A stretch of 64,000 nt of DNA. It comes from an uncultured Alphaproteobacteria bacterium (GTDB lineage: Bacteria > Pseudomonadota > Alphaproteobacteria > HIMB59 > GCA-002718135). The stretch lies in assembly GCA_902584805.1 (NCBI GenBank), contig CACIBE010000007.1:1-64000 (forward strand). Direction: 5' to 3'. Positions 48,952-60,159 of the stretch are shown here, piece by piece; the stretch's first letter is position 1; every line of letters starts with the position of its first letter. The notes beneath the pieces are model-generated. The model was not told where the DNA came from, searched no databases, and was given only the letters and a program-made list of their open reading frames with translations. A program made the position numbers and the translations under genes.

Positions 48952-49096
48952 TAACGGGAGATACTGAAATTTCAGAGCCGAAGGAGCAACGACCCGGAAA
49001 CTCTCAGGCACAATGGACCGTTAAAAAAAAACTCTGGAAAAGAGCATTTAGCTCTACCGAAGGTGAAAAGCTCTCAGGTAAAAAGACAGAGGGGTA
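48952..49096 (+). promoter_or_regulatory. Tandem glycine riboswitch upstream of gcvT
   Basis: Aptamer 1 GGGAGA..AGCCGAAGGAGCAA..CTCTCAGGCACAATGGACCGT; aptamer 2 CTCTGGAAAAG..CTACCGAAGGTGAAAAGCTCTCAGGTAAAAAGACAGAGGGG; gcvT follows at 49112. Confidence 0.95.
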
Positions 49097-49111
49097 GCTT
49101 GGAGAATTTAT

Positions 49112-50236
49112 TTGAACCAGTTACCAATAGACATTCCGCTGAAAAATTTTCATCAAAATAATGGTGCAAAGATATTGCCATTTGCAGGTTTTAATATGCC
49201 TATTAATTATAAAACTGGAATAATTAATGAACACAAAAATGTTAGAAATCATTCTGGTATTTTTGATGTTAGTCATATGGGGCAAATTTTAATTGAAAAT
49301 AATGAATCTTATTTGCATAAATTAGAAAAATATATTCCGTTACAATTGAAAAAATTAATTAAAAATAGATCGCATTATTCATTTTTGCTCAATAAAGATG
49401 GTGGTGTTATTGATGATCTAATTATTTCAAATATTGATATTAAAGATAAGTCATATTTATACATTGTTTATAATGCATCTCGAAAAAAAGAAGACGAAGA
49501 AATATTTATTTCTTGCGCTCCTAATGCAGAAAAAATTTATAACAAAAATTGTTTATTCGCGATCCAGGGACCTGACTCTATTAATGTTTTAAAAAATATT
49601 ATTGATATTCCAAATAATATGAATTTTTTTGATATTCTAATAAGTAAATACAATAACAATGAAATAATAGTAAGTAGATCAGGTTATACTGGTGAAGATG
49701 GTTTTGAACTTTCTATTCCAAATGAAAGTGCAGAAAATTTCATTACTAATTTACTTAAAAATGAAAATACAATGCTTTGTGGGTTAGGTTCTAGAGATTC
49801 ATTAAGACTCGAGGCAGGATTAAGTTTATATGGTCATGAATTAAATGAAAAAATTACACCAATTGAAGCTGGTTTATCTTGGGCTTTAGATAAAGAAAGA
49901 TTAGAAGATGAAAATTTAAATGGAAATAAAGTTTTAAGGGATCAATTAAAAAATAAATTATCTAATAAAAAAATAGGTTTAATTTCCACCAGTAAATCAA
50001 TGCTAAGAGATGGAATGACATTATTCGATAATAATAATAATCAAATTGGCAAAATTACAAGTGGATGTTTTTCTCCTAATCTAAATAAATCTATTGCTAT
50101 TGGTTATATAATATCTGAATTTGACACTGATAATCCAATTTTTTGTGAAATCAGAAAAAAATTAGAATTAGTAAAAATTAATAATCTACCTTTTGTTAAA
50201 AAAAATTATAAAAAAAATGGGAGCGTATATGAGTAA
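49112..50236 (+). CDS. gcvT: Glycine cleavage system T protein
   Basis: FDVSHMGQI, SRSGYTGEDGFELSIP, GLGSRDSLRLEAGLSLYGHEL. Confidence 0.96.
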   Translation: MNQLPIDIPLKNFHQNNGAKILPFAGFNMPINYKTGIINEHKNVRNHSGIFDVSHMGQILIENNESYLHKLEKYIPLQLKKLIKNRSHYSFLLNKDGGVIDDLIISNIDIKDKSYLYIVYNASRKKEDEEIFISCAPNAEKIYNKNCLFAIQGPDSINVLKNIIDIPNNMNFFDILISKYNNNEIIVSRSGYTGEDGFELSIPNESAENFITNLLKNENTMLCGLGSRDSLRLEAGLSLYGHELNEKITPIEAGLSWALDKERLEDENLNGNKVLRDQLKNKLSNKKIGLISTSKSMLRDGMTLFDNNNNQIGKITSGCFSPNLNKSIAIGYIISEFDTDNPIFCEIRKKLELVKINNLPFVKKNYKKNGSVYE

Positions 50237-50600
50237 AAAAAAATATACAAAAGATCATGAATGGGTTTCAATTGAAAATGAAATTGCTACAATTGGTATT
50301 AGCAATCATGCCCAAGAATCTCTTGGCGATATTGTATTTATTGAATTACCATCAGTTGGAAAATCGGTAAAAGCAAAAGATGAAATATGCGTCGTTGAAT
50401 CTGTAAAAGCAGCTTCAGATATTTATGCCCCAATAGATGGTGAAATAATTGAAGTGAATAATAATCTAGAAAATGATGCAGCGATTATAAATCAAGATGC
50501 AGAAAACGAGGGATGGATTTTTAAAATGAAAATTTCTGATTCAAATCAATATTCTGAACTTATGTCAGAAGATGAGTATAAACAATTTTTGGAACAATAG
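50229..50600 (+). CDS. gcvH: Glycine cleavage system H protein
   Basis: YTKDHEWVSIE, ESVKAASDIYAPIDGEI; start taken at ATG 50229 rather than the track's 50193. Confidence 0.96.
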   Translation: MSKKKYTKDHEWVSIENEIATIGISNHAQESLGDIVFIELPSVGKSVKAKDEICVVESVKAASDIYAPIDGEIIEVNNNLENDAAIINQDAENEGWIFKMKISDSNQYSELMSEDEYKQFLEQ

Positions 50601-53453
50601 ATGATTGAAATAGATAAATTTGTTAGCAGACATATAGGGCCTAGAAATGAAGATATTGATGAAATGCTCAAATTAATAAATTGCTCCTCATTAGATGAAT
50701 TAATTGAAAAAACTGTACCAAATCATATAATTTTTAAAGATAAACTTAAATTTAGACCTGGTATGTCTGAGGAGTTTAATAAAATTAATACTCAACTTTT
50801 ATCTTTAAAAAATAATTTCAAAAAAACTTATATTGGAATGGGTTATTACAACACTATTACACCTAGTGTTATTTTAAGAAATATTCTTGAAAATCCAGGA
50901 TGGTACACTGCTTACACACCTTATCAACCAGAAGTAAGTCAGGGCAGGTTGGAAATGTTAATGAATTTTCAACAAATGATAATTGATTTGACTGGAATGG
51001 ATATTGCAAATGCATCTTTACTTGATGAAAGTACTGCGGCAGCTGAGGCTATGATGATGGCTTTTAAAATTAAAAAAAGTGCAAAGTTTACTTTTTGTGT
51101 GCAAAATAAATGTCATCCACAAACACTATCTGTCTTAAAAACAAGAGCTAAACCCTTAGGTATAAAAATTATTTTTGATAATCCAGATGACGATACATTT
51201 GGTTGTTTAATTCAAAATCCAGATACATACGGAGAAATTGCAAATCTCAACGATTTAATAAATATAAATAAATCTCACGATGCGTTATCAATCATAGCAG
51301 CTGATATAATGAGTTTGGTAGTTATGAAATCACCAAAAGATTTTGGAGCTGATATAGTTGTTGGAAGTACTCAAAGGTTTGGAGTTCCAATGGGTCTAGG
51401 AGGTCCACACGCAGCATATTTTGCAACATTAGATGAATATAAAAGAATGATACCTGGAAGGCTAATTGGTGTATCAGTTGATCGTACTAATAAAAGATCT
51501 TACAGAATGGCTCTTCAAACGCGTGAGCAACACATTAGAAGGGAAAAAGCTACAAGTAACATATGTACTGCACAGGCCTTATTAGCAATTATATCTGCTT
51601 CATATGCAATATATCATGGTCCAATTAGATTAAAAAATATTGCTGAGGACATTCATTATAAGTCTAGATATCTAAAGAAATCATTAGAGATATTAAATTT
51701 TGAAGTAAAATCAATTAATTATTTTGATACCTTATTAATAAAAGATACAAAATCTAAATACTGGGTAAATAAATCTATAGACAATGGTATAAATTTTAGA
51801 TTTGTAAATGACGATCATTTTTCTATTTCCTTAGATGAAACTACATCACTACAAGATGTAGATAATTTAATTAAATTTTTTAATGAAAACAATAATGAAA
51901 TATACGCAGAAGAAATTGAAAGTAAAATTGAAGATTCGATTTTCAAAAGTGATTTAGATAGAAAAGACAAAATATTAACTCATCCTGTATTTAATATATA
52001 TCATTCTGAAACAGAAATGATGAGATATTTAAAAAAATTAGAAAATAAAGACGTTGCTTTAAATAGATCAATGATACCTCTTGGATCTTGTACTATGAAA
52101 TTAAATGCGGCATCAGAAATGCTTCCAATTACTTTACCAGGTTTTTCAAATGCGCATCCATTCTTAGAGCCCCATCAACGTGAGGGATATAATGAAATGA
52201 TGAGTGAATTAATATCGATGTTAAAAGATATTACTGGTTTTGATGCAGTTTCACTCCAACCTAATGCAGGAGCACAAGGTGAGTTTGCTGGTTTATTAGC
52301 TATACAAAAATATCATGAGAAAAATTCAGATACTAAAAGAAATATTTGTATAATTCCTAAAAGTGCTCATGGAACTAATCCAGCCAGTGCACAGATGTGC
52401 GGTATGGATATTTTAATTGTAAACTGTGATGACAAAGGTAATGTAGATTTAACTCACTTAGATAAAAAAATAGAAGAGGCAGGTGATAGACTGTCTGCTT
52501 TAATGATTACTTATCCATCAACACATGGTGTATTCGAAGAAAGTATTGTTGAGATTTGTAAAAAAATTCATGATGCTGGTGGGCAAGTTTATCTAGATGG
52601 CGCTAATTATAATGCAATGGTTGGGGTAGCTAAACCAGGTAAATTTGGACCTGATGTATGCCATATGAATCTACATAAGACATTCTGCATACCTCATGGA
52701 GGAGGTGGACCTGGAGTTGGGGCTATAGGATTAAAAAAACATTTAGCAGATTTTGCGCCTGGGCATCCTATTTTTAAAAATGAAATAGGTTTAACCAATC
52801 AGGAGGCAGTTTCAGCAGCACCTTGGGGCAGTGCATCTATTTTACCTATTTCATATTCTTATATTTCTATGATGGGTGACGATGGTTTAAAATTAGCAAC
52901 TCAAGTAGCAATACTAAATGCTAATTATATTAAAGAAAGATTAAAAAATTATTACCCTATTTTATATACTGGTAAGAATAATATGGTAGCACATGAATTT
53001 ATTATTGATATAAGGCCGTTTAAGCAAGAATTAAATATTTCAGATGAAGATATTGCTAAAAGACTAATTGATTATGGATTTCATGCTCCCACAATGTCTT
53101 TTCCAGTTCCAGGCACTTTGATGATTGAACCCACTGAAAGTGAATCAAAAGAGGAGCTAGATAGATTTTGTGAAGCAATGATTTCTATTCATAATGAAAT
53201 TAATATGATTAGAGATGGTAAATTTGATAAAGTAGATAATCCTATTAAAAATGCCCCACATACCATAGAAGAGGTATCTTCTGACAATTGGGATCATAAA
53301 TATTCTCGAAAAGATGCTGCTTACCCCCATGCCTATTTAATAAATAATAAATACTGGAGTCCAGTCAGCAGAATTGATAATGTATATGGTGATAGAAATT
53401 TATTTTGTGTTTGCCCTCCAATTGATGAATATGAAGAGGCTAAAAATGGATAA
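50601..53453 (+). CDS. gcvP: Glycine dehydrogenase (decarboxylating), full-length P protein
   Basis: FVSRHIGPRNEDIDEML; HMNLHKTFCIPHGGGGPGVG. Confidence 0.97.
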   Translation: MIEIDKFVSRHIGPRNEDIDEMLKLINCSSLDELIEKTVPNHIIFKDKLKFRPGMSEEFNKINTQLLSLKNNFKKTYIGMGYYNTITPSVILRNILENPGWYTAYTPYQPEVSQGRLEMLMNFQQMIIDLTGMDIANASLLDESTAAAEAMMMAFKIKKSAKFTFCVQNKCHPQTLSVLKTRAKPLGIKIIFDNPDDDTFGCLIQNPDTYGEIANLNDLININKSHDALSIIAADIMSLVVMKSPKDFGADIVVGSTQRFGVPMGLGGPHAAYFATLDEYKRMIPGRLIGVSVDRTNKRSYRMALQTREQHIRREKATSNICTAQALLAIISASYAIYHGPIRLKNIAEDIHYKSRYLKKSLEILNFEVKSINYFDTLLIKDTKSKYWVNKSIDNGINFRFVNDDHFSISLDETTSLQDVDNLIKFFNENNNEIYAEEIESKIEDSIFKSDLDRKDKILTHPVFNIYHSETEMMRYLKKLENKDVALNRSMIPLGSCTMKLNAASEMLPITLPGFSNAHPFLEPHQREGYNEMMSELISMLKDITGFDAVSLQPNAGAQGEFAGLLAIQKYHEKNSDTKRNICIIPKSAHGTNPASAQMCGMDILIVNCDDKGNVDLTHLDKKIEEAGDRLSALMITYPSTHGVFEESIVEICKKIHDAGGQVYLDGANYNAMVGVAKPGKFGPDVCHMNLHKTFCIPHGGGGPGVGAIGLKKHLADFAPGHPIFKNEIGLTNQEAVSAAPWGSASILPISYSYISMMGDDGLKLATQVAILNANYIKERLKNYYPILYTGKNNMVAHEFIIDIRPFKQELNISDEDIAKRLIDYGFHAPTMSFPVPGTLMIEPTESESKEELDRFCEAMISIHNEINMIRDGKFDKVDNPIKNAPHTIEEVSSDNWDHKYSRKDAAYPHAYLINNKYWSPVSRIDNVYGDRNLFCVCPPIDEYEEAKNG

Positions 53454-53496
53454 ATACTATATATCAATAAATTAAAACACTAATTTAATAACAATT

Positions 53497-54525
53497 ATGA
53501 TTTATATTAACCTTATTTTAGTTTTTTTAGTCTTGGTCGCAATCCATGAATACGGACATTATATAGTTGCCAGATTATTTAACGCTGAAGTTACTGACTT
53601 CTCAATTGGGTTTGGCAAACCACTTTTAAAATTTACTGATAAAAATGGCACTACATGGAAATTATCTCCTATTCCATTGGGTGGATATGTAAAAATCAAG
53701 GGACTTGATAATATATTTTCACCAAAATCTAATGATGAGGAGGGATCCTTTCAATCTCTTACACTTTTTCAAAAGATTTTAGTACTTTTAGCAGGAAGTA
53801 TTTTTAATATTTTTAGTGCATGGTTTGCTCTATTCTGCATATTTTTCTTTTTTGGAATTGTTAGTTTAATGCCAATTATTGGATCAGTTAGCGAAAATTC
53901 ATCAGCATTTAAAAATGATCTTAGAGAAGGTGATAAAATACTTGAGATAAACAATATTAGTATTGAAGAGTTTTCTGATATACCAAAAGCGATTGGCAAT
54001 AATCCAAGTATTAATATTTTAATTGAAAGAAATAATCAGATAATTGAAAAAAACTTTGATCTAAAATTTAATTCAGAATTAAATAGATATATTATTGGAA
54101 TATCTTCACCTCAAAATCCTATTATTGATAAATATAATTTAATTGATTCAATCAAAAATTCTTCTTTATTCATTCCTACATACTATGTAGCTTCATTTTC
54201 TTTCCTTCAACAATCATATAAAGAAAATACATTAGGAGATCAGTTAGCCGGACCTATAGGAATTGTAAAAAATGCAGATCAAATGATGCTTGATCAAGTA
54301 AGGGGAGTACTTTTTTTATTTATAATAATTTCTTTATTTGTAGGGTTATTTAATTTGCTTCCTATTCCTCTTTTAGATGGTGGTCATATAATCTATTTTA
54401 TTATTAGAAGAATTTTTTCGAACTCTCTTCCTGAGTTTATAACAAGAGTTTATTTAGCTGTGGGGATAACAATAATATCTTTTCTATTTATAGTTGTGAC
54501 ATACAACGATATTTTTTATAAATAA
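53497..54525 (+). CDS. rseP: Site-2 protease family (RseP-like, M50)
   Basis: VAIHEYGHYIVARLF, PDZ-like centre, LLPIPLLDGGHIIYF. Confidence 0.92.
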   Translation: MIYINLILVFLVLVAIHEYGHYIVARLFNAEVTDFSIGFGKPLLKFTDKNGTTWKLSPIPLGGYVKIKGLDNIFSPKSNDEEGSFQSLTLFQKILVLLAGSIFNIFSAWFALFCIFFFFGIVSLMPIIGSVSENSSAFKNDLREGDKILEINNISIEEFSDIPKAIGNNPSINILIERNNQIIEKNFDLKFNSELNRYIIGISSPQNPIIDKYNLIDSIKNSSLFIPTYYVASFSFLQQSYKENTLGDQLAGPIGIVKNADQMMLDQVRGVLFLFIIISLFVGLFNLLPIPLLDGGHIIYFIIRRIFSNSLPEFITRVYLAVGITIISFLFIVVTYNDIFYK

Positions 54526-54543
54526 ATATTATTGGGAGATAAA

Positions 54544-54912
54544 ATGACAAATTTTGAAAAAGTAAAAGAATTTATGACAACTTTTGGTCAAGAAGTAAAA
54601 ACTACTGCTGAATTTCCAGAAAATAAAATTGTTGAATTAAGAAAAAAATTGATTGATGAAGAATTTAATGAATTAAAAGATGCAATTAATGATAATGATA
54701 TAGTTGAAGTTGCTGATGCATTAACTGATATTTTAGTTGTAACATACGGTGCGGGAGCTGCTTTTGGTATAGATCTAGATAAATGTTTTAACGAAGTTCA
54801 TCGTAGTAATATGAGTAAACTTTCAGAAGAAGGTAAGCCAATTTATAATGAATTTGGTAAAGTTATGAAGGGTCCTAATTATTCACCTCCAGATTTGAAA
54901 AAAATAATTTAA
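54544..54912 (+). CDS. MazG-like/phosphoribosyl-ATP pyrophosphohydrolase-like protein
   Basis: LIDEEFNELKDAINDNDIVEVADALTDILVVTYGAG. Confidence 0.85.
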   Translation: MTNFEKVKEFMTTFGQEVKTTAEFPENKIVELRKKLIDEEFNELKDAINDNDIVEVADALTDILVVTYGAGAAFGIDLDKCFNEVHRSNMSKLSEEGKPIYNEFGKVMKGPNYSPPDLKKII

Positions 54913-56081
54913 ATATTTTTTAGAGCATCATCTAAAGACTTCTTTAAGTCTGAAATATCTTCAATTCCAATTGAAAGTCTGATTAGGGTATCAGAAATTC
55001 CTAATTCATCTCTAATTTTTTTATCTATTGATGCATGTGTCATTATAGCTGGATGCTCAATTAAGCTTTCAACCCCGCCCAAACTTTCTGCTAGTGTAAA
55101 TATTTCAATTGTTTCAAGAAATTTTTTTGCTGAATTAATATCACCCATTAATTCAATTGATAATATTCCGCCAAATCCAGTCATTTGTTTTTTTGCAATG
55201 TCATAGCTTGGGTTATTTTCTAATCCAGGATAAAAAACGTTATTAATTTTAGGATGTTTTAATAAATAATTAGCAATTTCTAAGGCATTATTATTGTGCC
55301 TTTCCATTCTAACCGCAAGTGTCTTGATTGAACGAATAAGTAAATAACAATCGAAAGGGCTGGGAACAGCACCAACTGCATTTTGAATATATTTAATTTT
55401 ATCAGCTAAAATTTTATTATCATTTATAATTAATGCGCCTCCAATTATATCTGAATGACCTCCAAGATACTTAGTTGACGAATGTATAACAACATCAGCC
55501 CCATTATTTATTGGTTGTTGATTGTAAGGTGATGCAAAAGTATTATCACAAACTATAATGATATTATCATCTTTTAAGCTTTCTCTAATTTTCTTTATAT
55601 CTATAATTTTTAGTAATGGGTTAGAGGGTGTCTCTACCCAAATCATTTTTGTATTTTCTTTTAGATGACCTTGCCAATTATTTTCTTTACTAAGATCGGC
55701 ATATGTTACTTCTACATCTTGATTCACTGATTTAATTTTATCAAATATTCTTCTCGTTCCTCCGTAAACATCATCGCTACAAATAATTGAATAATTTTTA
55801 CCTAAAGTATCCGATAATGCAGAAATTGCTGCCATACCTGAGCTAAAAGCATAAGCAAATTTACCATCTTCCAATTCAACTAATAACTTTTCCAATATAT
55901 CTCTTGTTGGGTTTCCTGTTCTTGCATATTCATAAGTAAAGTCACCAGGAGAATTTTGCTTAAAAGTCGATGAAAGATGAATAGGAGGCATTACTGCACC
56001 CGTAGTTTCATCAGCTCCATGACCTGAATGAATTACTTTAGAATTAAATTTTTTATCTTTAGTTTTCATTATTATGTCCAA
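54909..56081 (-). CDS. Trans-sulfuration PLP enzyme (cystathionine gamma-synthase/lyase family)
   Basis: SGMAAISAL, VIHSSTKYLGGHSDIIGGAL, SLGGVESLIEHPAIMTHASI. Confidence 0.9.
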   Translation of the reverse strand: MDIIMKTKDKKFNSKVIHSGHGADETTGAVMPPIHLSSTFKQNSPGDFTYEYARTGNPTRDILEKLLVELEDGKFAYAFSSGMAAISALSDTLGKNYSIICSDDVYGGTRRIFDKIKSVNQDVEVTYADLSKENNWQGHLKENTKMIWVETPSNPLLKIIDIKKIRESLKDDNIIIVCDNTFASPYNQQPINNGADVVIHSSTKYLGGHSDIIGGALIINDNKILADKIKYIQNAVGAVPSPFDCYLLIRSIKTLAVRMERHNNNALEIANYLLKHPKINNVFYPGLENNPSYDIAKKQMTGFGGILSIELMGDINSAKKFLETIEIFTLAESLGGVESLIEHPAIMTHASIDKKIRDELGISDTLIRLSIGIEDISDLKKSLDDALKNI

Positions 56082-57073
56082 TCGGCATAAGGTAAATTTT
56101 TGGAAATCAAATATTCTTTATTAAACATCTTATCATAATATTTATTTGCATCATCACAAAGTATTGTCGCAATTTTTTTTCCCTTACCCATTGATTTAGC
56201 CAGTTTTACTGCACCGCATATATTTACTCCAGAACTTAATCCTAGAAATAATCCGTCTGTTTTCATAATTTTAAATAGCATTTCCATACATTCTTGATCG
56301 GAAACAAAAAATGATTGGTCTACAAGACAATTTTCTAAATTTTTTGTTACTCTGGCTTGTCCAATACCTTCTGTAATTGATTCCTCTCCTTTTTTTTCTG
56401 GTTTACCATTAGTAAAATAATTAAACATTGATGATCCTTGTGAGTCAGTACAAGCGATAATAATTTTTTTATTTTTTGATTTTAACCCAACACTCACACC
56501 AGTTAAAGTTCCTCCAGTTCCAATTGCACATGTGAAACCATCTATTTTACCATCTGTTTGTTTAAAAATTTCTGCAGATGTTGTTTTTTCATGAAATTTG
56601 TAGTTAGCTAAATTTTCAAATTGACCAGCCCAAAAAGTTTTTTTACCTGTTTGTTTTTCAATATCTTTAGCTAATTGCTGCGAGACTTTTTGATAGTTAC
56701 CAGGATCGGAATATGGTTTTGCATCAACTAAATGAAGTTTTGCTCCCATATTTTTTAGTATATCTCTTTTAGATTGAACGGTGATGTTAGGCATTACAAT
56801 TTCTAGATTATAATTTTTTGCATTACAAACTAATGCTAAGCCTATTCCTGTATTCCCAAAAGTACCTTCAACGACAGTTCCACCTGGTTCTAATAATTTT
56901 CTTTCTTCCGCATCCTCGATAATACCAAGTGCTGTTCTATCTTTCACTGAACCAGCTGGATTCATAAATTCAGCTTTACCGTATATTTCACAACCTGAAA
57001 TCTCTGAAGGGTATTTTAATTTTATTAGGGGGGTGTTACCAATTAATTGAGTAACATTATTTGTTATCATCAA
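56072..57073 (-). CDS. cysK: Cysteine synthase A-like
   Basis: [46 protein letters not shown]. Confidence 0.9.
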   Translation of the reverse strand: MMITNNVTQLIGNTPLIKLKYPSEISGCEIYGKAEFMNPAGSVKDRTALGIIEDAEERKLLEPGGTVVEGTFGNTGIGLALVCNAKNYNLEIVMPNITVQSKRDILKNMGAKLHLVDAKPYSDPGNYQKVSQQLAKDIEKQTGKKTFWAGQFENLANYKFHEKTTSAEIFKQTDGKIDGFTCAIGTGGTLTGVSVGLKSKNKKIIIACTDSQGSSMFNYFTNGKPEKKGEESITEGIGQARVTKNLENCLVDQSFFVSDQECMEMLFKIMKTDGLFLGLSSGVNICGAVKLAKSMGKGKKIATILCDDANKYYDKMFNKEYLISKNLPYADWT

Positions 57074-57632
57074 TATCTCTTACACCATATGGATTAAATG
57101 AAGTATCCTTATTAATATTAATATTTTTAACTGGATTTCCTACCATTGTTGCATAAGGGGGAACATCTTTTAATACAACTGTATTAGCCCCAACTCTTGC
57201 ACAACTCCCAATATTAATCGGGCCAAGAATACTTGCTCCACATCCTATAATTACATTATCCTCTATTGTTGGATGTCTTTTTGTATCTCTTTGATCATTG
57301 GAATTTTCTGCTGGACTAATTCCTCCAAGTGTAACACCATGATATAAAGTAACATTATCTCCAATTATGCTTGTTTCTCCAATTACAGTTCCCATACCAT
57401 GATCAATAAATAGGTTTTTACCTATTTTAGCTGCTGGATGAATTTCAATTCCTGTTAAAAAACGACTAAATTGAGAAACTATTCTTGCTAGAGTGTAAAG
57501 ATTTAAATTCCATAGATTGTTTGCTATTCTATGAAAGAAAACAGACTTCACTCCTGGGTATGTAAGCACGATACTTAGTTTGCTTCTTGCAGCTGGATCT
57601 CTTTTAATTATCGAGTCTAAATAATCAGTCAT
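57057..57632 (-). CDS. cysE: Serine O-acetyltransferase
   Basis: Hexapeptide repeat; [44 protein letters not shown]. Confidence 0.93.
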   Translation of the reverse strand: MTDYLDSIIKRDPAARSKLSIVLTYPGVKSVFFHRIANNLWNLNLYTLARIVSQFSRFLTGIEIHPAAKIGKNLFIDHGMGTVIGETSIIGDNVTLYHGVTLGGISPAENSNDQRDTKRHPTIEDNVIIGCGASILGPINIGSCARVGANTVVLKDVPPYATMVGNPVKNININKDTSFNPYGVRDIDDNK

Positions 57633-57769
57633 TTCGTAATGCTATTTAGTGATTATTGCATTTTTTTCAATGTAACGAGGATTTCTCTTTAAAATTTATG
57701 ATTTTAATTATGTCAATTATTGATAGTTTATGTAGATAAAAGATAATCAATATATGATTTGCTAATTTA

Positions 57770-58891
57770 ATGATTAAAGTAAATAAAATCAAAATTCATT
57801 TATTTAAGTATAAGAATAAAAATCCAGTTTTATCTTCATTTGGCAGAATGACTTTTAGATCATCGTTAGTAGTTGAATTAATTGATCAAAATGACAACAG
57901 TGGATTTGGTGAAATATGGTGTAATTTCCCAAATCATGCTGGTAGATATAGGTTTGAAATTTTCAAAGATTATTTTGTAAATTTACTTAAAAATTTTAAT
58001 TTTGAAAAGCCGAGTGAACCTTATGATTATTTTTATGAAAAATTTAATTCAATAAAAATTCAAAGTGGTGATTATGGAGCTTTTAGTAATATTATTTCCG
58101 GAATAGATTGTGCTTGTTGGGATTTATTTTCAAAAAATAAAAAAATACCTTTAAACAAATTAATTAATAGTAATTCTTCAGATAAGATTCAAGTTTATGC
58201 TAGTGGTATTAATAGAGACGAACATCAAGAAAGAATTAGTGAAGCAAGAAAATTAGGAATAAAAAAATTTAAAATAAAAATTGGTTATGATTTAAATGAT
58301 GATATTTCAAGTTTAGTATCAATTGAGAAAATTTTAAATGATTATGAAGATTATATGATTGATGTAAATCAAGCTTGGAAAATAGATAAAGTTAACTCAA
58401 ATATTAAAGCATTAAATCAGTTCAGATATTATTGGTTAGAAGAGCCAATTAGCGCTGATAATTCTTTAAATGAAATTATTAATTTAATAAATAATCATAA
58501 AAATTTAGCCTTTGGTGAAAATATTACTCAAATAAATAACTTTGTTAAATTAAATGATGATACTTCAATTAAATTTTTACAACCAGATATTGCTAGGTAT
58601 GGAGGTATTTCTCAAATAATAAGTTTAAAAGATAAAATAGTTACTGATAAATTATATCTACATTATTTAGGTGGTGCTGTAGGTTTGGTTACTTCAGCAC
58701 ATTTAATGTCTGCAATTAATCAAAGCGGTTTTTTAGAATATGATATTAACGAAAATGCACTAAGAACTGATATTTTGAAACCTGCCATCAAAATAAGAGA
58801 TGGTTATCTTTTATTAAATTCATCAATAGGTATCGGTTTTAATTTTTCTGAAATGTCAAAAAATTATCTAAATCAATATTATGAATTATAA
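57770..58891 (+). CDS. Enolase-superfamily (mandelate racemase/muconate lactonizing) enzyme
   Basis: KKFKIKIGYDLNDD, IDVNQAW, WLEEPI, AFGENI. Confidence 0.88.
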   Translation: MIKVNKIKIHLFKYKNKNPVLSSFGRMTFRSSLVVELIDQNDNSGFGEIWCNFPNHAGRYRFEIFKDYFVNLLKNFNFEKPSEPYDYFYEKFNSIKIQSGDYGAFSNIISGIDCACWDLFSKNKKIPLNKLINSNSSDKIQVYASGINRDEHQERISEARKLGIKKFKIKIGYDLNDDISSLVSIEKILNDYEDYMIDVNQAWKIDKVNSNIKALNQFRYYWLEEPISADNSLNEIINLINNHKNLAFGENITQINNFVKLNDDTSIKFLQPDIARYGGISQIISLKDKIVTDKLYLHYLGGAVGLVTSAHLMSAINQSGFLEYDINENALRTDILKPAIKIRDGYLLLNSSIGIGFNFSEMSKNYLNQYYEL

Positions 58892-59276
58892 AATTAAAGT
58901 TTATTATGAAGATACCGATGCATCAGGCAGAGTATATCATTCAAATTATTTAAAATATTTAGAGAGGGGTAGGTCAGAATTCTTATATAAATTGGGTTAT
59001 AATCATCAAAACCTACTCCAATCACTTAATTTTTACTTTGTAGTTAAACATATCGATATTGATTTTAAATTACCTGCATATTTTGAAGATATCTTAGATG
59101 TTGAAACAAAAATTCATGAAATTTCAAAAGTAAAAATAATTTTTAATCAGTCTATATTTAGAGAAAAAAATTTATTAATTGATTCGAAGATTTTAATAAC
59201 TCCTGTAAATGATAAAGGTAAAATCGTAAAAATGCCTATTGAAATGCTAGATAAATTGCAATTATCAAAAATCTAA
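58881..59276 (+). CDS. YbgC-type acyl-CoA thioesterase
   Basis: VYYEDTDASGRVYHSNYLKYLERGRSEFL. Confidence 0.93.
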   Translation: MNYKIKVYYEDTDASGRVYHSNYLKYLERGRSEFLYKLGYNHQNLLQSLNFYFVVKHIDIDFKLPAYFEDILDVETKIHEISKVKIIFNQSIFREKNLLIDSKILITPVNDKGKIVKMPIEMLDKLQLSKI

Positions 59277-59322
59277 ATAAATTTATATTTTTTTATAGGC
59301 AAACAAATGTTAAATAAATTTT

Positions 59323-60159
59323 ATGGGAATTGTAACTGATGTAATACTGCCTCTTTCTCTAGCTTTCATTATGTTTTCATTGGGTTTAGGTTTAAGTATC
59401 AGTGATTTTACTAGAGTTTTCTTTAAACCAAGAGATTTTCTTATCGGATTATTTTTTCAAATTATTGTTCTTCCAATAGTTGCATTAATAATTGTTATGT
59501 TTTGGCCTTTATCTCCTGAGTTAGCTATTGGAGTAATGATCCTTGCAGCTGCGCCTGGCGGTGTAACTAGTAATGTTTTAACATCATTTGCAAAAGGAAA
59601 TATTGCTCTTTCCATATCTTTGACGGCAATAAATAGTATCTTATGTGTAATTACTGTTCCATTAATATTAATGATATCATTAAGTGTTCTTGACATGGGT
59701 AGTATTAATGAGGGACAGTCGTTATTTAGTGTTGCATCACAAATGTTTTTAATTGTTACAATACCAGTTATCGTTGGAGTTTTATTAAGCGGAGTACTAT
59801 CTTCATTTGAAAAAATAGCAAAAAATATATCAATAATTTTATTTGTTTTAGTTCTTATTGGAGCAATATTATCTCAAAGAGAAAATGTTATTACTTACTT
59901 TGCTCAAGCAGGTTTGGTTATGTTATTTTTAAATATTATAATGATGATCATTGTTTATTTATTATCTAATACTTTTAAATCCTCAAAAGAAACATTCAGA
60001 TGTTGGTTGATGGAAGTTGGGTTACAAAATGGAACATTAGCAATTGTTGTAGCTAATACTTTCTTTGCAAGTACTGTTTATTTGATACCTGCTGCTATTT
60101 ATAGCTTAATAATGTATGCAACAGCTCTACCATTAATATATTTCTTAAGAAGAAATTAA
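59323..60159 (+). CDS. Bile acid:sodium symporter (BASS) family transporter
   Basis: MFSLGLGLSISDF, AAAPGGVTSNVLTSFAKGNIALSISLTA, EVGLQNGTLAIVVA. Confidence 0.9.
   Translation: MGIVTDVILPLSLAFIMFSLGLGLSISDFTRVFFKPRDFLIGLFFQIIVLPIVALIIVMFWPLSPELAIGVMILAAAPGGVTSNVLTSFAKGNIALSISLTAINSILCVITVPLILMISLSVLDMGSINEGQSLFSVASQMFLIVTIPVIVGVLLSGVLSSFEKIAKNISIILFVLVLIGAILSQRENVITYFAQAGLVMLFLNIIMMIIVYLLSNTFKSSKETFRCWLMEVGLQNGTLAIVVANTFFASTVYLIPAAIYSLIMYATALPLIYFLRRN

Noticed and set aside
50193-50229. Extended N terminus of GcvH (MLKKIIKKMGAY...)
   Set aside because: The extension overlaps the gcvT coding end; the conserved GcvH start fits ATG at 50229 (MSKKKYTKDHEW).
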